64,000 bases of DNA from Eutrophomonas brisbanensis (GTDB taxonomy: Bacteria; Pseudomonadota; Gammaproteobacteria; Burkholderiales; Eutrophovitaceae). Each line of letters opens with the position of its first letter. Position 1 is the stretch's first letter. The notes beneath the pieces are model-generated. The model ran no database searches. It worked only from the letters and a program-made list of their open reading frames with translations, and was not told the origin of the DNA. The position numbers and the translations under genes were made by a program. Of the stretch, positions 25,997-36,433 are shown piece after piece. The stretch is taken from positions 1,612,001 to 1,676,000 of the forward strand of contig JAYQIQ010000004.1 in assembly GCA_038141705.1 (NCBI GenBank). The letters are read 5' to 3'.

Positions 25997-26299
25997 ATGA
26001 CCAAGCTCGCCCTGTTTGTTCGCCTCGAAGCTAAACCCGGCCAGGAGGCTGCGCTTGCCGACTTCCTGGCCAGCGCACTGCCGCTCGCCAACGCCGAGTC
26101 CGGCACCACGGCCTGGTTCGCATTGAAGTTTGGCCCTTCGACGTTCGGTGTGTTCGATGCCTTTGCCGATGAGGCAGGTCGCCAAGCACATCTGAACGGC
26201 CAGATCGCCGCGGCCTTGATGGCCAACGCCGCGACCTTGCTCAGTTCTCCGCCCAATATCGAGAAGGTCGAACTGCTTGCAGCCAAACTGCCTGCATGA
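25997..26299 (+). CDS. Antibiotic biosynthesis monooxygenase (ABM) domain protein
   Basis: 100 residues. The ferredoxin-like ABM fold is seen in ALFVRLEAKPGQEAALADFL, SGTTAWFALKFGPSTFGVFDAF and ADEAGRQAHLNGQIAAALM (quoted in parts). Members are cofactor-free quinol-type monooxygenases or dimeric stress proteins, often in operons with AraC or MarR regulators. The start ATG at 25997 gives the normal N-terminus; an upstream in-frame extension runs through the promoter and is not used. Confidence 0.85.
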   Translation: MTKLALFVRLEAKPGQEAALADFLASALPLANAESGTTAWFALKFGPSTFGVFDAFADEAGRQAHLNGQIAAALMANAATLLSSPPNIEKVELLAAKLPA

Positions 26300-26492
26300 C
26301 AACTCGGCCTTGACCCAATCAGGTCACGCTGCAGGATGGGGGCACACAGCCCTACGCAGCGTCTACCTCCAATTGCACTTGCCCAGGGAGCTACCTTCCA
26401 CAGTGTCACCGGCACTTGTAAATTGACACACCCCGGCAAGTAGAAATTGATACACCTCGCCACAGGGATAATCGCTGCTTTTTGTAGCAGCG

Positions 26493-27545
26493 ATGGTTTC
26501 ATACGAGGACTACATGCAGATCAAGATCCTGCACAAGCAAGGCAAGAGCCTGCGCGCCATTGCCTGCGAACTGGGTTGTTCCGTCAATACCGTACGCAAG
26601 TACCTGCAATCTGAACAGCCGCCGGGTTACCGCCCCCGCACTACCCGACCCTCGAAGTTGGCGCCCTTCGAGGACTATCTGCGCGAACGCATTGCGGCCG
26701 CCGCACCGGACTGGATTCCCGCCACCGTACTCTGGCGCGAGCTCTGCGAGCAGGGCTTTGACGGCGCTGAGCGGACCGTTCGTCAGTTCGTCGCCACCTT
26801 AAAGCCCCAGCCTGCGCCTGATCCGCTGGTGCGCTTCGAGACTGCGCCGGGCGACCAGATGCAAGTCGACTGGATCGAATTCAGCCGCCGCAAGGGCGCG
26901 CCGCTGTATGCCTTCGTTGCCACGCTCGGCTACAGCCGGGCGGCCTATGTCGAGTTTGTCAGCGACATGCAATTGGCCACACTGCTAGCCTGCCATGCGC
27001 ATGGTTTCGACTGGTTTGGGGGTGTGCCTCGTCGGGCGCTATACGACAACATGAAGACCGTCGTCATCGAGCGCGATGCGTATGGTCCAAAGCAGCATCG
27101 CGTTCAGCCGGGGTTCCTCGATTTCGCGCGGCACTATGGCTTCGTGCCCGAGCTATGCCGGCCCTACCGCGCCAAGACCAAGGGCAAGGTCGAACGCATG
27201 AACGGTTACCTGCGCCGCAGCTTTTATGTGCCGCTGGTGGCGCGCTTGCGGCAGGTCGGACTGACGCTCGATGTCACCACCGCCAACGTCGAAGTACAGC
27301 GCTGGCTGCGCGAGGTGGCCGACACCCGCATTCATGGGACCACAGGCTTGCAGCCCGGCCAACAGTTGCGCCAGGAGCGCGCCTCACTGCAACCGCTGCC
27401 GGCTTCGTATGCCGGCTTAACGGTGCCGGTGTCACCGGCGCTACCGGCCGAGCGCCCCTCGCTGCGTGAACGTTTCAGTCACTGGCCACAAGCCGTACAG
27501 CACCCGTTATCCGTCTATGACCGCCTGCTGGGAGTGGCCGCATGA
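26493..27545 (+). CDS. istA: IS21-family transposase IstA
   Basis: 350 residues. The N-terminal helix-turn-helix is GKSLRAIACELGCSVNTVRKYL. The DDE catalytic core includes MQVDWIEFSRRKG, LYDNMKTVV and KGKVERMNGYLRRSFYVPL with the glutamate. Its stop overlaps the istB start by 4 bases (ATGA), the normal coupling. It is shorter than some IstA proteins but has all core parts. Confidence 0.95.
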   Translation: MVSYEDYMQIKILHKQGKSLRAIACELGCSVNTVRKYLQSEQPPGYRPRTTRPSKLAPFEDYLRERIAAAAPDWIPATVLWRELCEQGFDGAERTVRQFVATLKPQPAPDPLVRFETAPGDQMQVDWIEFSRRKGAPLYAFVATLGYSRAAYVEFVSDMQLATLLACHAHGFDWFGGVPRRALYDNMKTVVIERDAYGPKQHRVQPGFLDFARHYGFVPELCRPYRAKTKGKVERMNGYLRRSFYVPLVARLRQVGLTLDVTTANVEVQRWLREVADTRIHGTTGLQPGQQLRQERASLQPLPASYAGLTVPVSPALPAERPSLRERFSHWPQAVQHPLSVYDRLLGVAA

Positions 27546-28339
27546 ATCTGGCCCATGAACGCATTGCCGAACTGTGCCGGCAACTGAAGCTCTCGACGAT
27601 GGCTGACGCCTTGCCGCATCTGGCACAGCAGGCCAGCACCCAGGACAGCAGCTTCACCGAATTCCTCGAAGCGATGTTGAAGGCAGAACAATCGGCACGA
27701 CTCGTACGCCTGCGCACGACGCTAACTCGGCTGGCAGGTTTCCCGGCCATCAAGACGCTGGAGGACTTCGACTTCACCGCCGCAACCGGCGTGCCGAAGG
27801 CGCAGATACAGGAGTTAGCCAGCCTGGCATTCATCGAACGGCATGAGAACGTGGTGTTGCTCGGTCCATCGGGGACTGGCAAGACCCATCTGGCCATCGC
27901 CCTCGGGTACGCCGCCACGCAAGCCGGTATCAAGGTACGCTTCATCACGGCGGCCGATCTGCTGATGCTGCTCTCAAGCGCGCATCGACAGGATCGGCTG
28001 GCTGACGCGTTGAAGCGCTTCGTCAATCCGTACCGGCTGTTGATCATCGACGAAATGGGCTATCTGCCGATGAATCAGGAGCAGGCCAATCTGTTCTTCC
28101 AGATCGTGGCCAAACGGTATGAGCGTGGCAGCCTGATCGTGACCAGTAATCTGCCGTTTGGGCAGTGGGACCGTACCTTTGCCGGCGACGCGACTCTGAC
28201 CGCCGCCATGCTGGATCGGCTGCTACATCACGCGCAGGTGGTGGCCATTCAGGGAGAAAGCTATCGGCTGCGTGACAAGCGCCGCGCCGGTTTGATCAGC
28301 AAAACCAAAGCGAACGACAAGGAGGTCCGGATCGACTGA
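27542..28339 (+). CDS. istB: IS21-like ATPase helper IstB
   Basis: 265 residues. A DnaC-like AAA+ ATPase that directs target choice for IstA. Walker A is GPSGTGKTHLAIALG, Walker B LLIIDEMGYLPM and sensor region LIVTSNLPFGQW. It is full length and in coupled order after istA. Confidence 0.96.
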   Translation: MNLAHERIAELCRQLKLSTMADALPHLAQQASTQDSSFTEFLEAMLKAEQSARLVRLRTTLTRLAGFPAIKTLEDFDFTAATGVPKAQIQELASLAFIERHENVVLLGPSGTGKTHLAIALGYAATQAGIKVRFITAADLLMLLSSAHRQDRLADALKRFVNPYRLLIIDEMGYLPMNQEQANLFFQIVAKRYERGSLIVTSNLPFGQWDRTFAGDATLTAAMLDRLLHHAQVVAIQGESYRLRDKRRAGLISKTKANDKEVRID

Positions 28340-28412
28340 ATCACTTCTTTAACCAAATAACACGACACGTCGGTGTATCAATATTCCATTGCCGATGCCG
28401 GGAGTATGTGTG

Positions 28413-28832
28413 TCAGTTTTCGTTTGCCGTTGACAGGGTCATTCGCCGGTGCAGGATCGCCACTTCCTGGGCTTCCTCAGGTTCGCCGCCGGGGATGGCG
28501 CTCCCCAGTCGGTGCGACCAAGGAAAATCTACGCGTAGTTCTATTCGTCCGGGCTCCCGCTCCAGCACGGCTTCACCGAGTAGTTCGCCCAGACCGGAAA
28601 GCTGGCTTTCCGGTTCGTAGGATGGGCAACAGGGGTGATGGGCGTTGCCGCTGTCCGGCATGCGCTTGATCACGAACTGACGGTGTCGCGCCACGTACAT
28701 TTCGATCCCGTTGGGCTGACAGAGACAGCGGGGCCGTTCCAGTGTGTCGTAGATGTCTGCTAGTGCTTCCTGAAGACGCGGGTCGTCGGCGTTGATTTCT
28801 CGGCCCTGGATCGAAAAACGCTGGCTGTCCAT
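28413..28832 (-). pseudogene. DUF1173 family protein, C-terminally truncated by IS21
   Basis: 139 residues remain of a family that is usually about 400. The N-terminal features ERPRCLCQPNGIEMYVARHRQFVIKRMP and HHPCCPSYEP..LSGLGELLGEA (quoted in parts) match DUF1173. The frame then runs into the right end of the IS21 element and stops at 28413. DUF1173 genes usually sit next to integrase and AlpA genes in integrative elements, as here. Function unknown. Confidence 0.75.
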
Positions 28833-28839
28833 GTGGCCG

Positions 28840-29781
28840 TCAAATCAACTCTTCGAGCAGATCGTCCAGCGTGGGCTTGGGACGAGGCATCCGCTCCCTG
28901 ACGGCGCTGCGTTCGGCGATACCGAGAATCGTGCCAACCTGATCTTCATCGGCACCACGCTGGTACATCCTGGCCATGACCGTGAGTCTTGCCGACTGGG
29001 TGTTCAACTCTTTGAGTTCGGCGTAGCGGAACAGCTTGCGGTAGATCTCGAGTAGTGCCCGGCAGACGAAACGATGCTGGCCGGGCTCGCCATTGGGTGC
29101 AATTCGATAAGGCTCACCGTTGGGCGCCAGAAAGATTCGGCTATCCGGCGCCAAGTGACGGTAGTTGGCATGCTTTCCCAGTCCGTGCCCCATTTGTCCA
29201 CGTTCATCGAGATAGGCAGTCAGCACTTCGTTAAGCCTCCTGCTGCTGAAGTACAGGGGCCGAGACTTGCCGTTGATTGCCGTTTCAGGGCGTAACACGG
29301 ATTTACGCCGGATACAGCCATCGGGCGCGAGATAGTCCCGAATTTCGAGACGAGCAATTTCGAGAGGACGCAACCCGGTGGCAAAAGGCAAGTAGTAAAG
29401 TGCCAAGTCATGCCAGGTACGGTTGCTACGACCCTTGATGCGTAGGGCACCTTGGACAATCTCGTCGAGGGTCAGGACACGTGCCGGGCGGCTGGTTGGC
29501 GGAGGAGGTGGGTCGAAGTGCGTCAGCGCTGCAATGATGCCATCCCGATGCAAACGCAGCCGTTGCACAAATGCGGCGCCTTCTTCCTTGAGGCCCTCAA
29601 TGCCGACCACCTGGGTAAGTTTCACAGCGATAGTCTTAATGCGCCGTTCGACGGCGGTGCGCGAGAGACCAAAGCACTCTGCTACGGCCTCGTAGGTTTC
29701 GCCATCGACGACGGCACGCAGCATAGCAATGGATTGCTGAGCGCTTTCGTGATGCGAGTGGATGTCTAGAGAGTTTTCCAT
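28840..29781 (-). CDS. Tyrosine-recombinase-like integrase
   Basis: 313 residues. An N-terminal sigma-70-like helix-turn-helix (GETYEAVAECFGLSRTAVERRI) precedes a tyrosine recombinase-like region with the first catalytic arginine in LPFATGLRPLEIARLEI. The C-terminal part (NTQSARLTVMARMYQRGADEDQVGTILG) corresponds to the place of the H-R...Y box, but I do not see a clear HxxR or catalytic tyrosine, so activity is doubtful. It is 7 bases from the DUF1173 gene and close to an AlpA-like gene, a set known from plasmids and integrative conjugative elements. Confidence 0.7.
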   Translation of the reverse strand: MENSLDIHSHHESAQQSIAMLRAVVDGETYEAVAECFGLSRTAVERRIKTIAVKLTQVVGIEGLKEEGAAFVQRLRLHRDGIIAALTHFDPPPPPTSRPARVLTLDEIVQGALRIKGRSNRTWHDLALYYLPFATGLRPLEIARLEIRDYLAPDGCIRRKSVLRPETAINGKSRPLYFSSRRLNEVLTAYLDERGQMGHGLGKHANYRHLAPDSRIFLAPNGEPYRIAPNGEPGQHRFVCRALLEIYRKLFRYAELKELNTQSARLTVMARMYQRGADEDQVGTILGIAERSAVRERMPRPKPTLDDLLEELI

Positions 29782-29972
29782 GCAACTTCTCCCATGCTCT
29801 TTCTATCGCCATAGGGCTAGATGTTCCGGACCTTGGGAGTCGTTCGCGAGGAGAAATCGCCAGGAAATGCATGGGATTTCATTATCAGACTGGCGCTGCG
29901 GCGAAGCGCCGCCAGCGATGGGCTCGGAGGAAAGGAATACCGGATGCGGCTCCCACGGATTTCCCAGCCACG

Positions 29973-30233
29973 TCAACCGCCTTGCTCTGCGATCCAGCGA
30001 CGGATGTCTTCAGCTCGCCAGACCGTTATTCGCTCTGAGAGCTTGACTGGATGGGGAAAAGTTTTGGCCTGAATACGTCGCCAAAGTGTCGATTTTGAAA
30101 AAGGAACCAAAGAGAGGACCTGCGGCTGGCGTAGAAAGCCGGTTTCTGGCAGTCGAAGGGTGGCTTCCGGTGCGGTGCCGGATGTCGGCGCGGTCATCTT
30201 TGGGGCGGCTGGACGGGGGCGGATATGGGGCAT
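29973..30233 (-). CDS. AlpA-like small DNA-binding regulator/excisionase
   Basis: About 86 residues from an ATG at 30233, or 74 from the ATG at 30197. The core LPETGFLRQPQVLSLVPFSKSTLWRRIQ then TFPHPVKLSERITVWRAEDIRRWI (quoted in parts) is the AlpA winged helix that recognises integrase-linked promoters or att sites. The longer upstream frame is not supported. It belongs with the integrase and DUF1173 genes. Confidence 0.8.
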   Translation of the reverse strand: MPHIRPRPAAPKMTAPTSGTAPEATLRLPETGFLRQPQVLSLVPFSKSTLWRRIQAKTFPHPVKLSERITVWRAEDIRRWIAEQGG

Positions 30234-30827
30234 GATCGGGCCTCTTCTCGGCAAATGCCGGTAAGTGACATGACCTGCTCTATTGCGGTTGCGCTTGGTC
30301 AGGGAAGAGGGCAAACCGATAGGGAACGCAGATCTCGACGTAATGCCGCGGGCGTCCCATCGACGCGGCAGGGTGTAGGAAATGAGCGCACCCCGTATGG
30401 GGTGCGATAGAGGAACTCGTGGGGAATGTCGGTCTATCCGACTCCATCGCCCGCAAGGGGAGCAACCGGTACGGAAAAGGATCGTGGAGCAGGGGGCAGG
30501 TATCGACTGCGACGCCGCAACTGGTGCGGATTTTGATCTGCTAGCAACCGAAGGATTGCCTCGGTGGATATTCGGTAGCGGAATCTTGTACAACCGTATG
30601 CGAAGCCTAAACGCTACGCAAGATTCCGACTGCGGTACCCCCGAAAAATGGCTGGATGCTGAGGTGTTTGGTGATGGCGTTTCCATTTCAGGAGAGTTTT
30701 TAGATGCAGCAGAGTGTCGATGTATATACCTGAATCTCGAGCTTTCAAACGTCGCCTTGATTGACATAAATATGCCAACCCCGGTTGTTTTCCGGGGGGC
30801 ATATTTCAAATCAAACTACTGATTTAG
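30234..30827. other. Gap without a convincing gene; imperfect hairpin near its right end
   Basis: A plus-strand frame at 30382-30822 has no recognisable domain and reads like chance coding. Around 30774-30808 an imperfect inverted repeat (TATGCCAACCCCGG ... CCGGGGGGCATA) lies just downstream of enolase and may be its terminator. The boundary between integrase DNA and the glycolate island falls in this gap, but I see no direct repeat. Confidence 0.5.
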
Positions 30828-32116
30828 TTAGAGTCCTCTCAGAGCGGAAAAGACATCAGCACCAGAGTAGCGAGCAGAGCGCCCCAGTTTTTCTTCGATA
30901 CGTAGTAACTGGTTGTATTTTTCAACGCGATCAGATCGGCTCATGGATCCGGTCTTGATCTGGCGCGTGCCGAGACCTACGGCAAGATCCGCAATCGTGG
31001 TATCGGCTGTTTCGCCTGAACGGTGCGACACGACCGCTGTGTAGGCTGAACGTTGCGCCATGTTGATGGCGTCGATGGTCTCCGACAGTGTTCCGATTTG
31101 GTTAACCTTGATCAAGATTGAATTGGCAATCCCGTTGGTGATTCCCCTGCGAAGAATCTTGGTATTGGTGACGAATAAATCGTCACCAACCAACTGGACG
31201 CGTTTGCCCAGCACATCAGTCAGATGCTTCCAGCCATCCCAGTCGTCTTCAGCCATACCGTCTTCAATTGAAACGATGGGATATTTGTCACACCAGTTGG
31301 ATAGCATGGCAGCAAATTCTGCGGATGACAGCACCGTAGAATCACCGGAAAGATGGTAGTTCCCGTCACGATAAAATTCGGAGGACGCGCAATCGAGCCC
31401 CAGCGCTACATCTTTTCCGGGGTGAGTCCTGCCGCTTCAATTGCTTCCAGGATAAGGAGGATAGCTGCTTCGTTATTTGCAACGGATGGCGCAAACCCAC
31501 CTTCGTCGCCAACTGCTGTGCTCATCCCGCGATTACCGACGACTCTTTTCAGACTATGGAACACCTCCGCGCCATAGCGGACTGCTTCGGAAAAGCTGTG
31601 CGCCCCGACGGGGATAATCATGAACTCCTGCAAGTCGATATTATTGTTAGCGTGGGCACCACCATTGATGACATTGATCATCGGAACGGGCATTTCGACC
31701 GAACCTGTGCCGCCCAGATAGCGATACAGAGGCAAGCCTGCTTCAATTGCAGCGGCGCGCGCTAGTGCCATCGATGCCGCCAATGTTGCGTTAGCCCCCA
31801 AGCGAGACTTATTTTCGGTTCCATCAAGTTCGATTAAGCGTCGATCTGCTTCGGGTTGGTCAAAACAAGACAGCCCAATTAGTTCATCCCGAATTTCACC
31901 ATTTACCTTGGCAACGGCAATTGTTGTGCCCTTGCCGCCGTATCGTGTTTTGTCACCATCGCGAATTTCGACGGCTTCTCTAGAACCCGTCGATGCACCC
32001 GAGGGAACGGCGGCTCGCCCGGTAGCACCGGATGCCAGGAGAATCTCGCATTCCACTGTTGGATTCCCGCGCGAATCAAGAATCTCTCGACTCTGGATGT
32101 CTGCAATTTTGCTCAC
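30828..32116 (-). CDS. eno: Enolase, one frameshift
   Basis: Interconverts 2-phosphoglycerate and phosphoenolpyruvate. The start MSKIADIQSREILDSRGNPT, then GRAAVPSGASTGSREAVE, MPVPMINVINGGAHANN and, after the break, VSIEDGMAEDDWDGW, LVGDDLFVTN and VVSHRSGETADTTIADLAVG are all present. The frame breaks at a four-T run (31413-31416; A on the coding strand). One more base restores EKDVALGLDCASSEFYRDG across the gap. Its place as last gene of a glycolate operon is unusual: it turns the 2-phosphoglycerate made by TtuD into PEP for the pyruvate kinase encoded nearby. Confidence 0.93.
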
Positions 32117-32125
32117 TGTGATCTC

Positions 32126-32538
32126 CTAATTGGGGTTGCTTGAAAACTGTTCTTGAATTGCAATGGCGCCGGCATGCGAAACCTGTGCATCCTGCTCGCT
32201 CTTTACACCGGAGACTCCTACTGCACCGACGATATGGCCTGCAGCAATGATTGGGACACCACCTTCTAGCATTCCGGATATCGCTGGGCCGAAAGAAAAG
32301 CAGTGCGTCCTGCATTGATCATTTCTTCATGAACTCGCGATTCCCTACGGCCGAGTGCGGCGGTGCGTGCCTTTTCCGCGCTGATATACGCACCGATCGG
32401 GGCGCAGCCATCAAGCCGTTCAAGTGCCAGAAGGTGTCCGCCGTCATCGACTACGCTGATGCACACCGGCCAATTATTCTTCAGGGCTTCTTCGCGTGCA
32501 GCCTTTAGAATCAGCGTGAAGTCATCGTGAGAGAGCAT
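32126..32538 (-). CDS. glcG: GlcG/HbpS-like protein (DUF336), one frameshift
   Basis: About 137 residues. The start MLSHDDFTLILKAAREEALKN, VSVVDDGGHLLALERLDG-type text and, in the other frame, GPAISGMLEGGVPIIAAGHIVGAVGVSG show a complete haem-binding GlcG-type fold. One base is missing in the run at about 32297-32300. GlcG accompanies glycolate oxidase genes in many bacteria; its role is unclear. It lies between glcF and eno in the same operon. Confidence 0.85.
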
Positions 32539-32580
32539 GGGTTTGGTTTGAATGATGTTCTCCTTTCAATTGTTTGAGCA

Positions 32581-33800
32581 TTACTGGTTGAGCGCTTCGT
32601 CAACCAGTTCAATCCAGTGATGAACCGGCGTCTTTCCAGCACTTGCAAGATGGGTTTGGCAACCTATATTTGCCGTGACGATTGATTCGGGCTTCCCTTT
32701 TTCCTGCGCGTCGAGTTTTCGATTTCGCAATGCCATCGAAATTTCGGGCTGAGTTAACGAATAAGTGCCAGCAGAGCCGCAGCACAAATGGCCTTCAGAA
32801 ACCGCCGTCAAGTTGAAACCCAGGCGCTTGAGAACGTCCTCGATTGCACCACCAAGTTTTTGGGCATGTTGCAGTGTGCAGGGGCAGTGAACGGCCAGCT
32901 TTTTGCCTGACAAAATTCCGAGAGTTTCGAGTGGCTCTTTCCGCATTACTTCGACCAAGTCTTTCGCCAGTTCGCTGACGCACTTTGCTTTGTCGGCATA
33001 CGCCGGATCGTTGCGCAACACGTAGCCATATTCCTTCACGAATGCGCCACAGCCACTCGCGGTTTGGATAATGGCCTCGACCCCCTGTTCAATCATCGGC
33101 CACCAGGCATCGATATTGTTCCGTGCGCGATTAAGGCCGTCTTCTTGGGCGTTCATGTGAAAATCGACAGCACCGCAACATCCGGCTTCCGGAACTGCAA
33201 TGACGCTGATGCCGAGGCGGTCTAGGACGCGAGCAGTTGCAGCATTTGTGTTGGGAGACAAACTCGGTTGGGCACAGCCTTCCAGAATCAGCATTCGTCG
33301 TTGGTGGTGAGGAACAGGTCGCTCTCCCGCCTTCTTGGAGCGCCGAGGCATTTTTTCTGACAACGCCTTTGGAAGGATCGGACGGACGATCTCCCCGCTT
33401 TTAACAGCGTTTTGAATACCATCGGATTGGGAATTACGGCGCGCAAAAGAGTGCGTTGAACACGTTCACCGGCAGGGCGCGGTACAAGTTTCTCGATGCT
33501 CGCGCGACCGATGTCGAGCAATTTGTGATACTGCACGCCGGAGGGGCATGTGGATTCGCAACTGCGACAGGTGAGGCAACGGTCTAGATGCTCGCGGGTG
33601 CTTGAAGTTACTTCGCCACCCTCAAACATTTGCTTCATCAGGTAGATGCGCCCGCGGGGGCTATCGAGTTCGTCACCAAGCAACTGGTAAGTCGGGCAGG
33701 TGGCAGTGCAGAAACCGCAATGCACGCACGCTCTCAGTACAGCTTCGACCTCCTTCCCTTCAGGGGTGTTGCGAATCCAATCGGCAAGATGGGTTTCCAT
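32581..33800 (-). CDS. glcF: Glycolate oxidase iron-sulfur subunit GlcF, one frameshift
   Basis: Starts at METHLADWIRNTPEG. Two 4Fe-4S motifs, CVHCGFCTATCP and CLTCRSCESTCP, are followed by two CCG-type domains (EAGCCGAVDFH and HLCCGSAGTYS). It passes electrons from the flavin subunits to the membrane quinone pool. The N- and C-terminal parts are in different frames; adding one base to the C run at 33393-33396 (G on the coding strand) joins them through GEIVRPILPKALSEKM. The gene follows glcE by 4 bases. Confidence 0.92.
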
Positions 33801-33804
33801 TTGA

Positions 33805-34923
33805 CTAAAACTCCGGGTACATGCGGCCGCGGTTAAACACCCCTGCCGGATCAAAAGATTGTTTGAGTGCGCGATGAATACGCAGCAGCGGCTTGCTCAG
33901 CGGAGTAAACGCCTTGTTTGTGCGGTGTCCTTTGGGTGCGCGGAACAGAGTGGCGTGACCCCCGGCGTTAGCGGCAAGGTCGCAGAATTGCTGAAGTTGG
34001 CCGATATCAGCTCGATACCAGCGTTGTGCGCCACCCCATTCGATCAGTTGCTGCTCGGAGCGAGGGATGGGGGCGCTGGTATCTGGCAAAGAGAGACGAA
34101 TCAAAGCCGAACTGTCTTCTGCGAAGAAGCTGTGGGACTGGTCGCGTACTCCTGCCCAAAAGGCTTCAGCTAAGCTGTTGTCGACGAGCGCTTCGCCTCC
34201 CAGTTTGCGGCGGGCCGCTGCAACGGCGGGTTCGGCACCAGATAGACGCACGCTTAGTTTGCCGTCAAGCCACAGGCTCCCCGAAATCGGTAGCGGTTGA
34301 CCAGCCCAGCGATTCAGATTCGCCAATGCCCCCCGCTCTGTGACTTCAAATTGCAAGGTCGTTTCCTGGTGCAAGGTTGGCACCACTTTGAGCGAGACTT
34401 CCGCAACGAAACCAAAACAGCCGAGGCTCCCGGTTAGCATTCGCGAAACGTCGTAGCCTGCGACGTTCTTCATGACTTGGCCGCCAAAGCGCATTAGATC
34501 GCCGGTACCCGTCATCAGTCGTACGCCGAGGACGAAGTCGCGAACGGCACCAGCTGCTATCCGCCGAGGTCCGGAGAGGCCTGCAGCCACAACGCCGCCT
34601 ATGGTGGGCGTGCCACCAAAACGAGGAGGTTCGAATGCCAACATCAGGCCACTGGCAGCCAAGGTTGCTTCAATCTCGGAGAGTGGAGTTCCGCAGCGTG
34701 CGGTCATTACCAGTTCAGTCGGCTCGTAGTCGATGATTCCCCGGTAATCCCGAGTATCGAGTGCCTCACCTTCGATGGGAAGGCCATAAAATGATTTACT
34801 ACCGGCACCGGTGATAACCAGAGCTTTTTCTTCTGCTCTGGCTGTGCGAATTTGATCCTGCCAGCGTTGCAAAATCGGCGAATCAGGCTGCACCGTAGAA
34901 ACGGTCTGAATTGCAAGGCTCAT
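33805..34923 (-). CDS. glcE: Glycolate oxidase FAD-binding subunit GlcE
   Basis: 372 residues. A PCMH-type FAD-binding protein: VITGAGSKSFYGLP, LVMTARCGTPLSEIEATLA, FEPPRFGGTPTIGGVVAAGLSGPRR (quoted in parts) and the C-terminal ALKQSFDPAGVFNRGRMYPEF. It forms the flavin module with GlcD. Start and glcD stop overlap in ATGA. This gene is intact in one frame. Confidence 0.95.
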   Translation of the reverse strand: MSLAIQTVSTVQPDSPILQRWQDQIRTARAEEKALVITGAGSKSFYGLPIEGEALDTRDYRGIIDYEPTELVMTARCGTPLSEIEATLAASGLMLAFEPPRFGGTPTIGGVVAAGLSGPRRIAAGAVRDFVLGVRLMTGTGDLMRFGGQVMKNVAGYDVSRMLTGSLGCFGFVAEVSLKVVPTLHQETTLQFEVTERGALANLNRWAGQPLPISGSLWLDGKLSVRLSGAEPAVAAARRKLGGEALVDNSLAEAFWAGVRDQSHSFFAEDSSALIRLSLPDTSAPIPRSEQQLIEWGGAQRWYRADIGQLQQFCDLAANAGGHATLFRAPKGHRTNKAFTPLSKPLLRIHRALKQSFDPAGVFNRGRMYPEF

Positions 34924-36433
34924 GCAGTCACCTCATGGTTGTGGGCGTGGCAATCGTGGCGGTGGCCGGTGCCGGTCTGCTTGTACTCTCGGCAGCGCGC
35001 TGTAGTCGGGATGACTTTTCCAGGATTGAGGAGCCCCTGTGGATCGAACGCATGCTTGACTGCAGAAAAGGCGCTCAACTCCTCAGGGCTAAACTGGACG
35101 CACATTTGCGCAAGCTTTTCTATGCCAACGCCATGTTCACCGGTAATTGTCCCGCCCAATGCAACTGATAACTCAAGAATCTCAGCGCCGAAGGCGAGTG
35201 CCCGTGTCGTTTCATCCGGGTCGTTGGCATCAAACATAATCAAGGGGTGAAGGTTGCCGTCGCCCGCATGGAATACATTGGCGCACCGCAAGCTGTATTT
35301 CTTTTCCATTTCGGAGATGGCTGCGAGCATTTCACCCAAGCGTTTTCTGGGAATCGTCCCATCCATACAAAGGTAATCAGGGGTGATGCGCCCGACTGCC
35401 GGGAAGGCTGCCTTGCGTCCTGCCCAAAAGAGCAAACGTTCCGCTTCGTTCTGAGAGGTACGTATTTGCCGTACGCCAGCGTTTCGTAGCACTTCCGTAA
35501 TTCGTGTGATTTCGTGTGCGACTTCTTCCGATGTGCCGTCGGATTCGCATAGCAGGATGGCTGCAGCATCTGTGTCGTAGCCAGCGCGGGCGAATGGCTC
35601 AACCGCAGCAATCGCTTGTTTGTCCATCATTTCGAGGCCGGCAGGGATAATGCCTGCAGCAATAATTGCCGCAACGGCATCGGCAGCTGTAACCACCGAA
35701 TCGAACGAGGCCATGACCACCTGAGCGATTTCCGGCTTGGGCGTAAGCTTGACCAAGATCTCAGTAACAACCGCGAGCATGCCCTCAGAGCCATTGAGTG
35801 CAGCCAGTAGATCAAGGCCAGGGGCGTCTGGCGAAGCACTGCCGAAGGTAACCTCATCAACGCCATCCTCCGAGAGGACCAGGGCGCGCGCAGACAACAC
35901 GTTGTGTACGGTCAGCCCATATTTAAGGCAATGCACGCCTCCCGAATTCTCGGCGACATTTCCACCAAGGGTGCAGGCAATTTGCGATGAAGGATCTGGT
36001 GCGTAATACAGATTGAGGGGGCTGCGGCTTCGGAAAGCGCCAGATTGCGAACGCCTGGTTGAACGCGTGCAGTGCGGGCTTGGGGATCTATTTCAAGGAT
36101 CTGCATGAAACGCGCGAGAGATACAACTACGCCTTCGGCATGTGGCATGGCGCCACCAGAGAGGCCGGTTCCGGCTCCGCGGACAACTACGGGAACTCGG
36201 TGTTGACGGCAAGCCTCCAAAACCCGTTTCAGGTCGCTTTCCGTGCGCGGCAAGATAACTGCACGAGGAACCTGGCGGTAGGCAGACAATCCGTCGCACT
36301 CGTAAGGCTTAACATCCTCCATCTGATCCAGGATGGAAAGAATAGGAAGGTTCCTTCTTAGCTCGGCTATTAAACCGACATAATTGGATTGGCGCGGAAC
36401 CACTTCGTCCTGGTGGTCACAATGACCGCTCAT
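34920..36433 (-). CDS. glcD: Glycolate oxidase subunit GlcD, one frameshift
   Basis: The main FAD subunit that oxidises glycolate to glyoxylate. The N-terminal frame has PVVVRGAGTGLSGGAMPHAEGVVV and the C-terminal frame has FHAGDGNLHPLIMFD, GGTITGEHGVGIEKL and FDPQGLLNPGKVIP. The frames meet at a five-G run (36017-36021; C on the coding strand). One more base restores NLYYAPDPSSQIACTLGGNV and AENSGGVHCLKYGL. It is the first gene of the glcDEFG-eno operon, transcribed away from glcC. Confidence 0.93.

Larger units (their letters stand above)
26417..28422 (+). mobile_element. IS21-like insertion sequence (istA/istB), apparently complete
   Basis: About 2.0 kb. The left end begins TGTAAATTGACACACC and has a second inner motif AATTGATACACC. 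The right end carries the reverse complements, GGTGTATCAATATT and then GTGTGTCAGTTTTC. Paired outer and inner repeats are typical of IS21. The exact right boundary is uncertain by a few bases and I see no clear target duplication. It splits the ABM gene region from a truncated DUF1173 gene. Confidence 0.85.

Noticed and set aside
30382..30822. Plus-strand frame of 146 residues downstream of enolase
   Set aside because: No recognised domain, odd amino-acid mix, no clear ribosome site; likely chance coding in GC-rich DNA.
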